A stretch of DNA of 64,000 nt from S5-A14a sp050908895 (GTDB lineage Bacteria > Bacillota > Clostridia > Peptostreptococcales > Anaerovoracaceae), in the NCBI GenBank assembly GCA_050908895.1, contig CP171222.1, positions 1,364,001 through 1,428,000 on the forward strand, in the 5' to 3' direction. Shown piece by piece: positions 37,995 to 47,939 of the stretch. Below the pieces are notes generated by a model. It was not told the origin of the DNA. It made no database searches and was given only the letters and a program-made list of their open reading frames with translations. Within the stretch, counting starts at the first letter, position 1, and every line of letters starts with the position of its first letter. The translations under genes and the position numbers were made by a program.

Positions 37995-39746
37995 CTACTC
38001 TCTGATTATAGAATCAAATCTGCAAGTTTCCTCACATTTTCCGCACTTGATGCACTTTTCTTGATCTATGACATGCTGACCTTTAACTTCTCCAGAAATT
38101 GCCCCCACAGGACATTTTCTAGCACAGGCTGTACATCCAACGCATGTATCTTTAATTGTAAATTTAATTAGAGCCTTGCATGATTTTGCTGTACATTTGT
38201 GTTTATAGATATGGTCTTCATATTCATTTCTAAAATATTTAAGAGTTGTTAATACAGGGTTAGGCGCTGTCTGTCCAAGTCCGCACATTGAACCGTCTTT
38301 AATCTTAATAGCTAATTCTTCAAGAAGTTCTATATCGCCGTCTTTTCCTTCTCCCTTGGTTATTCTCTCTAGAATTTCCAACATACGCTTTGTTCCTACT
38401 CTGCAGTAGTTACATTTACCGCAAGATTCTTTCTTCGTGAAGTCAAGGAAATATCTAGCCATATCAACCATACATGTATCTTCATCCATTACGATCATAC
38501 CGCCGGAACCTACGATTGCGCCGGTTTTGTTAATATCTTCATAAGTTACAGGAGTGTCTATTAATTTCTCAGGGATACATCCACCTGATGGACCACCCAT
38601 TTGAACGGCTTTAAATCCCTTATCTTGTTTGATGCCTCCACCAATTCCAAAGATAACGTCCTTAAGTGGCAATCCCATTGGAACCTCCACAAGTCCACCC
38701 TTCTTGATCTTTCCAGCTAGGGCAAAAACTTTGGTACCATTGGATTTCTCTGTTCCCATTGAACCAAAGGCTTTACCTCCGTTAGCTATTATCCAAGGCA
38801 CGTTAGCAAAAGTTTCAACGTTATTGATGTTAGTAGGCTTCTGCCAATATCCTTTCTGAGCTGGGAAAGGTGGTTTTAGTCTTGGCATACCCCTTTCACC
38901 CTCAAGAGATGCGATAAGAGCAGTTTCTTCTCCACATACGAAAGCACCTGCTCCCGCTTTTATTCTAAGATCAAAATCAAAACCTGAGTCAAATATGTTC
39001 TTGCCTAGATAGCCTTTTCCCCTCGCCTGCTCCATAGCTATTTCTAAACGTTTAATGGCTAAAGGATATTCAGCACGGCAGTATATAATTCCTTCGGAAG
39101 CACCCATAGCAAAGCCACCTATTGTCATACCTTCTATAACTGCATGAGGATCTCCTTCAAGAACAGATCTGTCCATGAAAGCACCCGGATCTCCTTCGTC
39201 GGCATTACAGACAATATACTTTTCTTTTCCCGGACTACCCTTTGCAGCATTCCATTTAAACCATGTTGGGAAACCGGCTCCACCTCTTCCTCGTAATCCG
39301 GAAACCTTGATTTCCTCAATTACCTCATCCGGAGTCATTGAAGTAACAACTTTTTTAGTTGCCTCATATCCTCCAACACCCAGGTATTCCTCAATGTTTT
39401 CAGGATTTATCAAGCCGCAATTTCTTAGAACCACTCTCTTTTGTTTAGAAATAAACTGTGTATCTTCAGATGTGATTGAATATTCCTTAACCGGGTTTCC
39501 ATCTTTCAAGTGCTCAACTACGATTTTTTCAACCTTTTCCGGTTGGACCATGATATATCTTGTAAAATCCGTTCCATTATCTTCATAAACATCTACTATC
39601 GGCTCCAAATAACACGTTCCAACGCAACCTGTAAAATCAAGTTCTACATCAACATTATGGATTTCCAACTGTTTTCTAAATTCAGCTTCAGTTTTCTTAG
39701 CTCCAGTGGCGATACCACAACTACCTTGTCCAATTACAACTTTCAC
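37995..39746 (-). CDS. NuoF/HydB-like NADH-binding flavoprotein subunit
   Basis: This 583-residue subunit has three parts. An N-terminal thioredoxin-like [2Fe-2S] domain (SCGIATGAKK, CVGTC) comes first. The NuoF core has FMN/NADH loops GRGGAGFPTWFKW and CNADEGDPGAFMDRS and the N3-type [4Fe-4S] ligands ESCGKCNYCRVG. A C-terminal two-cluster ferredoxin (CVGCTACARKCPVGA and CIKCGKCEETC) completes it. This layout is that of HydB/HndC subunits of bifurcating hydrogenases and related complexes, where NADH electrons enter through FMN. It lies between the nuoE-like and nuoG-like genes with gaps of about 12 bases each. Confidence 0.92.
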   Translation of the reverse strand: MKVVIGQGSCGIATGAKKTEAEFRKQLEIHNVDVELDFTGCVGTCYLEPIVDVYEDNGTDFTRYIMVQPEKVEKIVVEHLKDGNPVKEYSITSEDTQFISKQKRVVLRNCGLINPENIEEYLGVGGYEATKKVVTSMTPDEVIEEIKVSGLRGRGGAGFPTWFKWNAAKGSPGKEKYIVCNADEGDPGAFMDRSVLEGDPHAVIEGMTIGGFAMGASEGIIYCRAEYPLAIKRLEIAMEQARGKGYLGKNIFDSGFDFDLRIKAGAGAFVCGEETALIASLEGERGMPRLKPPFPAQKGYWQKPTNINNVETFANVPWIIANGGKAFGSMGTEKSNGTKVFALAGKIKKGGLVEVPMGLPLKDVIFGIGGGIKQDKGFKAVQMGGPSGGCIPEKLIDTPVTYEDINKTGAIVGSGGMIVMDEDTCMVDMARYFLDFTKKESCGKCNYCRVGTKRMLEILERITKGEGKDGDIELLEELAIKIKDGSMCGLGQTAPNPVLTTLKYFRNEYEDHIYKHKCTAKSCKALIKFTIKDTCVGCTACARKCPVGAISGEVKGQHVIDQEKCIKCGKCEETCRFDSIIRE

Positions 39747-39758
39747 TTGGTATACCTC

Positions 39759-40268
39759 CTAGCCTCTTGCCCTTATTTCTTCTAAAATTTCAATCACTTT
39801 ATCTTTAGTCAAGTTTCCGTAGGTTTCATCACCGTCATTACTTCTTACCATCATAACCGGAGCTAAGGAACAACATCCAAGACATGCCACATTATTAAGA
39901 GTAAAAAGTCCATCCGGAGTAGTCTCTCCATCTTTAATATTAAGATGCTCGCATACAGACTCCTCTATCATTTCTGAACCATTTACATGACAAGCGGTAC
40001 CTTGACACAGCATTATAAGATTCTTACCTATAGGTTGCAGCCTAAACTGTGCGTAAAAAGTAGCCACACCATAAATTTTGGCAGGTTTAATACCTGTACA
40101 TTCTGAAATGTAATTAATAACATCAACAGATAGGTACCCATATATATCTTGGGCCTTTTGCAAAATAGTAATCAAGCTACCAGGAGTACTTGCGTATTTC
40201 TCCATAGTCTGCGCCAATTCCGGGAACTTGTTGTTCTTGCCGTTCCCACAGCAGCATTCTTTGCTCAT
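39759..40268 (-). CDS. NuoE/HydC-like [2Fe-2S] subunit
   Basis: This 169-residue thioredoxin-fold ferredoxin belongs to the NuoE family. Its four cluster ligands are in CQGTACHVNG and NVACLGCCSLAP, and the N-terminal helical part (ITILQKAQDIYGYL) packs against NuoF in known complexes. It is the first gene of the three-gene redox operon, with a promoter TTGATT-17-TATAAT about 50 bases upstream and AGGAGG before the ATG. An extra N-terminal CCCGNGKNN stretch is unusual. Confidence 0.93.
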   Translation of the reverse strand: MSKECCCGNGKNNKFPELAQTMEKYASTPGSLITILQKAQDIYGYLSVDVINYISECTGIKPAKIYGVATFYAQFRLQPIGKNLIMLCQGTACHVNGSEMIEESVCEHLNIKDGETTPDGLFTLNNVACLGCCSLAPVMMVRSNDGDETYGNLTKDKVIEILEEIRARG

Positions 40269-40318
40269 TTATTTATCCTCCTAACAGAAATTAGTTTGAC
40301 AATATTTTATCTATATAT

Positions 40319-40347
40319 ATTATAGATTTAGTCCGTCTTAAAATCAA
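40319..40347 (-). promoter_or_regulatory. Predicted promoter of the NuoEFG-like operon
   Basis: On the minus strand TTGATT (40347-40342), a 17-base spacer and a perfect TATAAT (40324-40319) lie between the EamA stop and the nuoE-like start. Confidence 0.6.
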
Positions 40348-40371
40348 TGTATTATTGCTTTTATCTGCAAA

Positions 40372-41286
40372 TTATTCACATTTATTTCTTCTTGTTTTAA
40401 CTCTATTTATTTTCAAAAATTTTAAATCAGTCTCCATAAACAGAATAGCAAAAATCATGATAATTACACCTATATACCCTTTAATGCTCAGTACCTCTCC
40501 TGCTAAAAAATATGCGACAATTCCTGCAAATACGGGTTCTAATGAAAAAATTATCCCCACTCTACTCGCTTCAGTAAACTTTTGTGATACTGCCTGTATT
40601 ATAAAGGCAATGCCGGTACAGAAAATAGCCAAAAATAAAACAGATCCTCCTACAGTCCAATTTGTTGGAATTGCTGGAGATTCTACAATGAATCCCATAA
40701 TCATACAGTAAATCCCGCAGAACAAAAGCTGAAAAACCCCCAATTGATATGAATTAACACCCACGGTGTTTACTGCTTTTTGCGTTATCAAAATATGAAT
40801 AGCATAAGCCGCTGCACATGTTATACATAATATATCTCCTAATAAATTTTCTTGATTCATTGAAAATTCATCTGTCAGTGTCATAAGCATAATTCCAAAC
40901 AGACATGCAATTGCAGAGATTTGAACCTTAGCCGGTAGAGGCTTTTTTAAAACAAAAGTCTCTAAAAATGGAGTAATTACCACTGCAAGTGCACATAAAA
41001 ATCCTGCATTAGATAAGGTAGTATACTTAACTCCAAATGTAGCACCACTATATACAAACAGGAGTAATGTTCCCAAATAAAAACTGTACTTAATGGTAAC
41101 CTTATTCACACCCCTAACATATTTATGTGACAAAATAGCCGCTGCGAAAAATGCAATTAAAAACCTATATCCGTTTAAAGTAAATGGTCCCATCTGAGTA
41201 AGAGATAAATCCATAAGATAATACGATATACCCCACCCCATGGTTACCAGTATCAAACTAAGTTCCGCAATTCTTCTTTTCTTCAT
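40372..41286 (-). CDS. EamA/DMT family transporter
   Basis: The 304 residues contain ten hydrophobic segments in two repeats of five, the layout of EamA (drug/metabolite transporter) proteins. The second repeat begins near SMNQENLLGDILCIT, and the conserved proline-containing end LEPVFAGIVAYFLAGE is visible. Basic residues close the C-terminus. It lies 25 bases after holA and is probably the last gene of the comEC transcript. The transported compound is unknown. Confidence 0.9.
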   Translation of the reverse strand: MKKRRIAELSLILVTMGWGISYYLMDLSLTQMGPFTLNGYRFLIAFFAAAILSHKYVRGVNKVTIKYSFYLGTLLLFVYSGATFGVKYTTLSNAGFLCALAVVITPFLETFVLKKPLPAKVQISAIACLFGIMLMTLTDEFSMNQENLLGDILCITCAAAYAIHILITQKAVNTVGVNSYQLGVFQLLFCGIYCMIMGFIVESPAIPTNWTVGGSVLFLAIFCTGIAFIIQAVSQKFTEASRVGIIFSLEPVFAGIVAYFLAGEVLSIKGYIGVIIMIFAILFMETDLKFLKINRVKTRRNKCE

Positions 41287-41311
41287 TCCTTATAGCTCCT
41301 TAAATATATAG

Positions 41312-42349
41312 CTAGATTTCGCTTATAAAATATTCCACAGCAGTTCTCTCGTCGAAAATTCCTGCTTTTATATTTTGTTCTATCCTGTATGCAAGTATCA
41401 AAGACTTTTTAATATTCTCTTCGTTCATATTAGCTGTCGATTTCGAAATTTTTTCAGCTCTGTATGAATTAATGCTTAGAATTTTAGCAGCCTCGTATAC
41501 AGTAATCCTATCCTTTTTTAACTGCTTAAGTGAAAGAGAAATCTCAAAAGTAGAAACAATCAGACCTATTATATTCATAGCATTTTTTTCACTGCTATAT
41601 ATGTTATTAAAAATCTCCAGTGCTCTCCCTTTATGTCGCTTAAGCATTGCATCTATAAGCGAGAAAATGTATGACTCTTGAAATCCTAACACTACATTCT
41701 CGATAATTTCACGACTGCTTCCCTCTGAACCGTCTTCATCAGTTATCGCTATTATTTTATCCATATCATTTATAAGATTAATAAGAGTATAATTACTTTC
41801 TTTTTTAAGATATCCGGAGACATCAATTAAATGATTTATATCTTCATCCTTCATATTCTTTTTTCTAATCTTCAATTGATTATGAATAAATTTATAGAGT
41901 TCTCCTCGCTCCAATTTGTTAAAATCATATATTCTGAATAAATTTTTTGTTTTCGTAGCCATGGGGAACTTGTCATTATTGACCATATATATAATTAAAA
42001 TGTTGTCATTGCTTGAATCTGAAGATTTCTTTAAAAGTGAATGAATCTTATCCTCATCAGATTTAAGTGCTTTTCCCTCCATAAGCCTTAAAACGATTAC
42101 CCTTTGTCCTCCCATCATACCAAGACTTTCCATGGCTTGTTCTAACTCTATAAAACTATATGTTTCTTCATCCAGTTCTGTTAAATCCATAATTCTGGTA
42201 GCAGAGTTCGTATAATTATCCACAATTCTTTTTACGGCCCATTTAGATAAATAACTCTCAGCTCCGGTTATAATAATAAGATTGCTTAAACCATTTTTTT
42301 CATCTTCTATAAATTGTCTATATCCACTCTTGATTTTAGCATTGTACAT
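41312..42349 (-). CDS. holA: DNA polymerase III delta subunit
   Basis: HolA is the clamp-loader wrench that opens the beta sliding clamp. The 345-residue protein shows the family's N-terminal Rossmann-like segment (NLIIITGAESYLSKWAVKRI), a middle segment LIIYMVNNDKFP, and the helical collar near IRKKNMKDEDINHLI to the end. Similarity is low, as usual for this family. The position just after comEC is conserved in Firmicutes. It overlaps the comEC stop by 43 bases. Confidence 0.9.
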   Translation of the reverse strand: MYNAKIKSGYRQFIEDEKNGLSNLIIITGAESYLSKWAVKRIVDNYTNSATRIMDLTELDEETYSFIELEQAMESLGMMGGQRVIVLRLMEGKALKSDEDKIHSLLKKSSDSSNDNILIIYMVNNDKFPMATKTKNLFRIYDFNKLERGELYKFIHNQLKIRKKNMKDEDINHLIDVSGYLKKESNYTLINLINDMDKIIAITDEDGSEGSSREIIENVVLGFQESYIFSLIDAMLKRHKGRALEIFNNIYSSEKNAMNIIGLIVSTFEISLSLKQLKKDRITVYEAAKILSINSYRAEKISKSTANMNEENIKKSLILAYRIEQNIKAGIFDERTAVEYFISEI

Positions 42350-44853
42350 ACTTTTAACTTATCTTTTTCCTTTCGAATTCCAATGGCCCCATGCCTATCT
42401 GTCCTATAAACCATTATACCATTTTTATGTAATTTATCAATTACATCAGTGTCGGGATGTCCATAAAGATTCTTACCTACTCCAATCAAAGCAATTCTTG
42501 GATTTACTGCATCTATTAGCTCATTCGAAGTGCTGTATTTACTCCCGTGATGTGATATCTTTAAAATGTCCGCTGATAAAACATCTGTATTTTTATATTT
42601 TTTTACTAATTCTTTTTCTGTTTTCGAATCAATATCACCTGTTACAATAGTTACAATACCGTCCGCCTCAATCCTATAAACAGAAGATAAATTATTGCTA
42701 GTACCAGCAATCTCCTTTTTACTTTCCTCCGGCCACAAAACATCTAATTTTAAATTTTTATGCCTAATCAAATTTGACTCACATCTACCAAACAAAACAG
42801 TTTCAATGGAGAATACTTCGTTTAAGTCTTTTATTCCCTGAGAGTGATCAATATCCTCGTGAGTAATTGCAGCAATATCTATTTTGTTTACTCTGTTTTT
42901 CAACAAATATGGCATCAATATACGCTTCCCAATATTTACATCCTTCGATCCTCCTCCATCAAATATGATATTTATTCCATCCTTTGTTTTTACATGAAGA
43001 CAATCTCCTTGTCCAACATCTACCATGATTACTGAAGCCTTATCAAAAGGTAATAGATCATCAAAATAGACCCAAGTACTTAGCAGAAAAATTCCCATCA
43101 TAAAAATGATGATCAAAAAATGTTTTCTTCTTAAATATGCTATTCTAATGGATTCTGATGCGATAAATAATACAACCAGAATAGTAAAGACTAAAAATCC
43201 CTTATTAAAAGAGGATATATTTATATCCTTATCAATAATAGATGTCATCCAAATATGAATAGTTTGTAATGCCTTACCTAATCCCCATATTATTCTATTT
43301 ATATTAGCAATTGTAGTGCCTAGTATATTGACCATAAAATTTGCATCACCAATATATGGCAGAATCAAATTATTTAAAGCTTGAAAAACTAGAGAAACAA
43401 CTCCGGTTTGGACTATTAAACCGGCAATAAAAGTAACCGGTAAGTTTATCATAACACCCCAAAGAGGCAAAATATTAAACTTATATACAATATAGGGACC
43501 CAGTACCGCTTGAATAGCCAGATATATTGCCACCCAACCAGAAATATTTCCTCCCCCATTTTCTCTGATCCAAGAGATAGATGATTTTTGACAAAAATTT
43601 CTTATCTTATTGAATATTACAGGAAAAAGAATTCCTATTCCCAGTATTGCTAAATATGACATATGAAATCCCGGAGAAATAATGGATGCAGGGTTTATGC
43701 ATATTGAAACAAGTCCTGCTACGCCTAAGCTAGTAATAAGATCTGTATCTTTTCCTATGAAATCAGAAATTATATACATAACTGCCATAATAATTGCTCT
43801 TGTCACTGAGGGGCTCCACCTGGTAACCTCTCCATATAATGTTAAAGTTAAAAAAGCAAGATAATGCCATACATGATTAGGGCATAATCTATTTACTTTC
43901 TTGAACAAAAATATAAGTATGCCCACATGTAGACCGGAAACAGCTAATATATGTCCTGTACCATATCGACGGTACATTTCTTGGTTGTCTTCATCTATTT
44001 GGGATTTATCTCCTAATACGATACCTCTAACTAAGGCTGCAATATCATGTGTTTTATCTAATTTAATCAAATGGTCCAAAAAATTTTCTCTTATATCTTC
44101 TGTAAATCTTTTTAATCTCCAAGTTAAATTATTATTACAATTAATAACAGAATAGCTTTTGCATTTGCCAATCAAGTATATACCTTGAGATTCTAAAAAT
44201 TTTCTATAATTAAAACATCGTGGGTTTCTAGCAGTAACAGGAAGTTCAACTTTTATCTCAGTTTCAATGACCTCACCCGGTTTAGGCTTAGGATATTTCA
44301 ATGATTTGCTTTGAGATAATTCATCATATCTATTTGACTTTCCATATGCATTTTTATACTGAAGCTTCTTTTCACTATAGGATACCAATAAATACTTTGA
44401 ATAATTAACAATTTCACCATTTATTAAATGTGCATCATTAACTAAACATTTCCAACCTGAATATTGTGGTTTCTCAACATCATCAGTATAAATAACAGTT
44501 CCCTTTAATATGGTCTGTCCTGAATAAATACTTTCGTTATGTGCTGTGGCAATAGAATACTTTCTATTTTGTTCTACTTCAAAACATTTAGAAGACAAAA
44601 TGCAAGTGGATATAATCAAAATAATCAATGTAACTAATGATATCTTGTTAATTTTAATAAAACATATTTTATTTCTATCGTCGATTGAAAATGTATAATT
44701 TACAAAAATGCTTGGTTTGAACTTAAGAATCAAAGTAAGAAAAATAAGAAGGAATGAAATATAAATAATTAAAATATTAAATGTGCCAAAATTTAAGGAA
44801 AGACCTGTAAAACACAACTGTACAAGGCTCAATGCAAATAATTTTCTTCTCAT
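42307..44853 (-). CDS. comEC: DNA uptake channel protein ComEC/Rec2
   Basis: ComEC conducts single-stranded DNA across the membrane during transformation. In this 848-residue protein an N-terminal soluble domain lies between membrane segments, followed by the multi-span competence domain (YRRYGTGHILAVSGLHVGIL) and a C-terminal metallo-beta-lactamase-like domain. That domain has DVGQGDCLHVKT, the metal motif THEDIDHSQG and KISHHGSKYSTS. The start at 44853 lacks a clear Shine-Dalgarno site. No other competence gene is in the window, so transformability cannot be inferred. Confidence 0.93.
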   Translation of the reverse strand: MRRKLFALSLVQLCFTGLSLNFGTFNILIIYISFLLIFLTLILKFKPSIFVNYTFSIDDRNKICFIKINKISLVTLIILIISTCILSSKCFEVEQNRKYSIATAHNESIYSGQTILKGTVIYTDDVEKPQYSGWKCLVNDAHLINGEIVNYSKYLLVSYSEKKLQYKNAYGKSNRYDELSQSKSLKYPKPKPGEVIETEIKVELPVTARNPRCFNYRKFLESQGIYLIGKCKSYSVINCNNNLTWRLKRFTEDIRENFLDHLIKLDKTHDIAALVRGIVLGDKSQIDEDNQEMYRRYGTGHILAVSGLHVGILIFLFKKVNRLCPNHVWHYLAFLTLTLYGEVTRWSPSVTRAIIMAVMYIISDFIGKDTDLITSLGVAGLVSICINPASIISPGFHMSYLAILGIGILFPVIFNKIRNFCQKSSISWIRENGGGNISGWVAIYLAIQAVLGPYIVYKFNILPLWGVMINLPVTFIAGLIVQTGVVSLVFQALNNLILPYIGDANFMVNILGTTIANINRIIWGLGKALQTIHIWMTSIIDKDINISSFNKGFLVFTILVVLFIASESIRIAYLRRKHFLIIIFMMGIFLLSTWVYFDDLLPFDKASVIMVDVGQGDCLHVKTKDGINIIFDGGGSKDVNIGKRILMPYLLKNRVNKIDIAAITHEDIDHSQGIKDLNEVFSIETVLFGRCESNLIRHKNLKLDVLWPEESKKEIAGTSNNLSSVYRIEADGIVTIVTGDIDSKTEKELVKKYKNTDVLSADILKISHHGSKYSTSNELIDAVNPRIALIGVGKNLYGHPDTDVIDKLHKNGIMVYRTDRHGAIGIRKEKDKLKVCTMLKSRVDIDNL

Positions 44854-44888
44854 TATTATTAATATGATGCATTTAACTTTCTTCCATT

Positions 44889-44936
44889 TTATACCATTCC
44901 CATATTCTTGTCTACCATTGAATTGTATGGTATAAT
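44889..44936. promoter_or_regulatory. Divergent promoter region comEC / pbp with 9-bp inverted repeat
   Basis: Plus strand: TTGTCT (44908-44913), 17 bases, TATAAT (44931-44936) with an extended TGG before it. Minus strand: TATAAA also preceded by TGG. TTATACCAT (44889-44897) and ATGGTATAA (44927-44935) form a perfect inverted repeat, so the two minus-10 regions mirror each other. Confidence 0.55.
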
Positions 44937-44972
44937 TAAACGAAAAATTGTTTTAGAAAAAGGACTATTTAT

Positions 44973-47858
44973 ATGAAAAAATTTAATATTAAATCTGATT
45001 CCAATAAACAAGTAAAAGGAGAAAAGAAGATGTCTAAGAAAGAGTCCAATTTCTCCTATTCAGGATGGCCTCTTTACAAGAAAATTCTTGTCTCACTTCT
45101 TTCTGTGCTTATGATTTTATTGGTAGCTACGACGGCATACGTAGCGTATATCATACACGGAGCTAACGATATAGAAACAGATAAAATTTACGATATTCTT
45201 TCTGAGAGTTCAATAATATATGATGATCAAGAAAATAAAATTGATTCCATATATGCAACAGAAAATAGGACAAACATCAGCTATAAGGAACTGCCGGATA
45301 ACCTAAAGAATGCTTTTGTAGCGTTGGAAGACAAAACATTTTGGAAGCATAAAGGATTTAACTTTGTACGTATTCTCGGTGCAATTAAAGACTCCTTTAC
45401 ATCCGGACGTGTCAGTGGTACTTCTACAATAACTCAACAGTTAGCTAGAAATATATTTCTTAAGGAATCAAAATCCGAGCGAAGTATTAAGAGGAAAATT
45501 ATAGAAGCTTACTACACTGTAATCATCGAAAAAAGAATGACTAAAGAACAGATATTAGAAGCTTATTTGAACACAATCTACCTCGGTAGCAATTCTAATG
45601 GTGTCCAAGCGGCTGCTCAAGCATATTTTTCTAAAAATGCCAATGAGTTGGATTTAAATGAATCTGTTTCCCTAGCAGCTTTACCACAAGCACCTACTGA
45701 ATACTCCTATGTAAAGTACGTTGGTCTCGAGGATATTCAAAATGTAGATTCTGACAAAATCCTGAAAAAAACACCTTTTGGAGCATACATTCTAAATACA
45801 AGTGCTCAAAACAGACGCGAAGTCTGTCTAAAGCTAATGCTGGATCAAAAAATGATATCAAATGAAGAATATCAAGCTGCAAAAAAAGTTCAGATCAAAG
45901 ATATCATTAATCCTAACTATTCATTAAACTCTAACAAAGCAGCCTACTTTAACGACTACGTCATCAATGAAGTAGTTGCCGATTTGGCAAAAGAATTAAA
46001 AATAAGCAAGGATCAAGCAAAAGAAAAAGTTTACGACGGTGGTCTAAAGATTTATTCAACAATGGATAAACAAGCTCAGGATGTTATAGAAGCTGAATTT
46101 GCAAATGATTCTAATTTCCCGGTTCCTACTTATATGAGCAAAAACAGTACGGGCGATTTTATTGATAAAGCCGGAAATATTGCGCTTTACAATTATTATA
46201 ACTATTTTAATGAGGATGGTACGCTACCTTTATCGGGAGAAGAAGCTTGGGTTAATGATGATGGCTCTGTGACTCTTGCAGGAAATAAAAGGCTAAACTT
46301 CTACGACACAAAGGTAAACGGAAAAGATGATATTAGCGTAGAGCTAAAAAATATGTACTTGAAAGAAGATGGTAATGTTTATGTTATTTCAGGCGGTTTT
46401 ATTAACATACCTCAAGGCGAGAAGAATAAATCCAACGATGGAAACGTTACTATTTCAAAGAACTTTGTAAAGAATAATCCAAAATTCTTTGTTATAAAAA
46501 ATGGCACAGTTACCATTGGAGCCGGAGCTTATAAACTCAGACAACAAGTTATACAACCTCAAGCAGCCATGACAATTGTTGATACTAAAACCGGACAGAT
46601 AAAAGCGATGGTAGGTGGTCGTGGTACAGAAGGTAGAGACCTATTCAATAGGGCAACTGCGCCGAGACAGCCGGGTTCTTCCATCAAACCTATAGGTGTG
46701 TATGCTCCTGCTATACAACAAAGTTTTGAAGAAGTCTCAAATGGTAAGAAGCATAACTTTAAAAACTTGGGCATTGATAAACAAGGCACTAAGTACTGGG
46801 GAGATTACATAACTCCGGCGTCTGTCATAGTTGATGAACCTACTACTCTTGAAGGTAGACAATGGCCTAAGAACTACGATGGTACTTTTTCCGGTCCTAT
46901 GGATTTAAAAACCGCCTTAGCTATGTCAAGAAATACCACTTCTGTAAAAACGTATTTACAGGTTGGTGGGAACTACTGTGCAAATATGCTTGAACAGTTC
47001 GGTATTACTACTCTTGTTAAAGAAGGAAACATCAACGATCTCAACGCATCAGCTATTGCTCTTGGAGGTATGGTTAAGGGAATATCACCTCTTGAATTAA
47101 CAAATGCATATACAGCTTTCTCGAATGGCGGAGTAAGACATAAGACTTATGCCTACACAAAAGTCTTAGATCGTAAAGGAACTGTCCTTCTTGAAGTAAA
47201 ACCTGATGAAGGAGAAAAAGTTCTAGATCCGGGAGTTGCGTTTGTTATGAACAAAATACTTCAATATTCAGTAAATGCAGGTTTTGCAAGACCCGCCGGC
47301 ATATCAGGAGTAAGTGTTGGAGCGAAAACCGGTACCACAAGTGACTTTATAGATATTTGGACAGCCGGATATACTCCTAGCTATGCCGCTGCCATTTGGA
47401 TTGGAAGTGATGTTTCATTTGAACTTGGAGAAAGTAGCGAAAGAGCCTCAATCCTTTGGGGAAAAATCATGAGGCAAATTAATAAGGCAAAACAAGGATC
47501 ATATCCTCAACAACCTGGTAATGTAATTGCTGTCGGAGGTAATTACTTTATAAAAGGCACTGAAAACGGAATTGTATCACTGGATAAAATTAAAGAAGAA
47601 GAAGAGAAAAAAGATGCTAAAGTTGTTAACATTTGCAAAGACTCAAACATGCTAGCTACTCCGTGGTGTACAAATATAGTAGAAACCACATTCTTAAAAG
47701 GAACAGAAGATCAGATTCCTAAATACTATTGCCCTATTCACAATAAGGATACAAGTAAATATCCTATTGCCCCCGGAACAAAACCTCCTGAAAATAATCC
47801 ACCGGCAGAACCTGAGTCTCCCGGCAATGAAAATAATGCTCCCCCTACAAATCCATAA
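44973..47858 (+). CDS. Class A penicillin-binding protein (PBP1A type)
   Basis: This bifunctional peptidoglycan synthase has a short basic cytoplasmic tail and one membrane anchor near residues 36-60. A GT51 glycosyltransferase follows with catalytic glutamate in ALEDKTFWKHKG and TITQQLARN. The transpeptidase domain has SSIKP (active serine near 568), SRNTTS and GAKTGTT. The C-terminus ends in a Pro/Asn-rich tail. A second start at 45030 with AAAGGAG eight bases upstream would shorten the cytoplasmic tail by 19 residues. The length of 961 residues is above average because of an inserted segment around 390-500. It is a likely target of the PrkC signalling encoded nearby. Confidence 0.93.
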   Translation: MKKFNIKSDSNKQVKGEKKMSKKESNFSYSGWPLYKKILVSLLSVLMILLVATTAYVAYIIHGANDIETDKIYDILSESSIIYDDQENKIDSIYATENRTNISYKELPDNLKNAFVALEDKTFWKHKGFNFVRILGAIKDSFTSGRVSGTSTITQQLARNIFLKESKSERSIKRKIIEAYYTVIIEKRMTKEQILEAYLNTIYLGSNSNGVQAAAQAYFSKNANELDLNESVSLAALPQAPTEYSYVKYVGLEDIQNVDSDKILKKTPFGAYILNTSAQNRREVCLKLMLDQKMISNEEYQAAKKVQIKDIINPNYSLNSNKAAYFNDYVINEVVADLAKELKISKDQAKEKVYDGGLKIYSTMDKQAQDVIEAEFANDSNFPVPTYMSKNSTGDFIDKAGNIALYNYYNYFNEDGTLPLSGEEAWVNDDGSVTLAGNKRLNFYDTKVNGKDDISVELKNMYLKEDGNVYVISGGFINIPQGEKNKSNDGNVTISKNFVKNNPKFFVIKNGTVTIGAGAYKLRQQVIQPQAAMTIVDTKTGQIKAMVGGRGTEGRDLFNRATAPRQPGSSIKPIGVYAPAIQQSFEEVSNGKKHNFKNLGIDKQGTKYWGDYITPASVIVDEPTTLEGRQWPKNYDGTFSGPMDLKTALAMSRNTTSVKTYLQVGGNYCANMLEQFGITTLVKEGNINDLNASAIALGGMVKGISPLELTNAYTAFSNGGVRHKTYAYTKVLDRKGTVLLEVKPDEGEKVLDPGVAFVMNKILQYSVNAGFARPAGISGVSVGAKTGTTSDFIDIWTAGYTPSYAAAIWIGSDVSFELGESSERASILWGKIMRQINKAKQGSYPQQPGNVIAVGGNYFIKGTENGIVSLDKIKEEEEKKDAKVVNICKDSNMLATPWCTNIVETTFLKGTEDQIPKYYCPIHNKDTSKYPIAPGTKPPENNPPAEPESPGNENNAPPTNP

Positions 47859-47874
47859 ATCATTGATACTACTA

Positions 47875-47910
47875 AAAATCGCTCATGCCCTAAGGCTTGA
47901 GCGATTTTTT
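47875..47910. terminator. Bidirectional terminator, pbp / rpe
   Basis: AAATCGCTCA (47876-47885) pairs with TGAGCGATTT (47898-47907) over ten bases, flanked by A's on the left and T's on the right, so it works in both directions. Confidence 0.85.
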
Positions 47911-47939
47911 AGCAATTAAATTTCCTTTAGTTTAATATA

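Noticed and set aside
40296..40330. TTGACA on the plus strand upstream of the EamA 3' end
   Set aside because: No plus-strand gene follows, and the region is simply AT-rich around the divergent minus-strand promoter.
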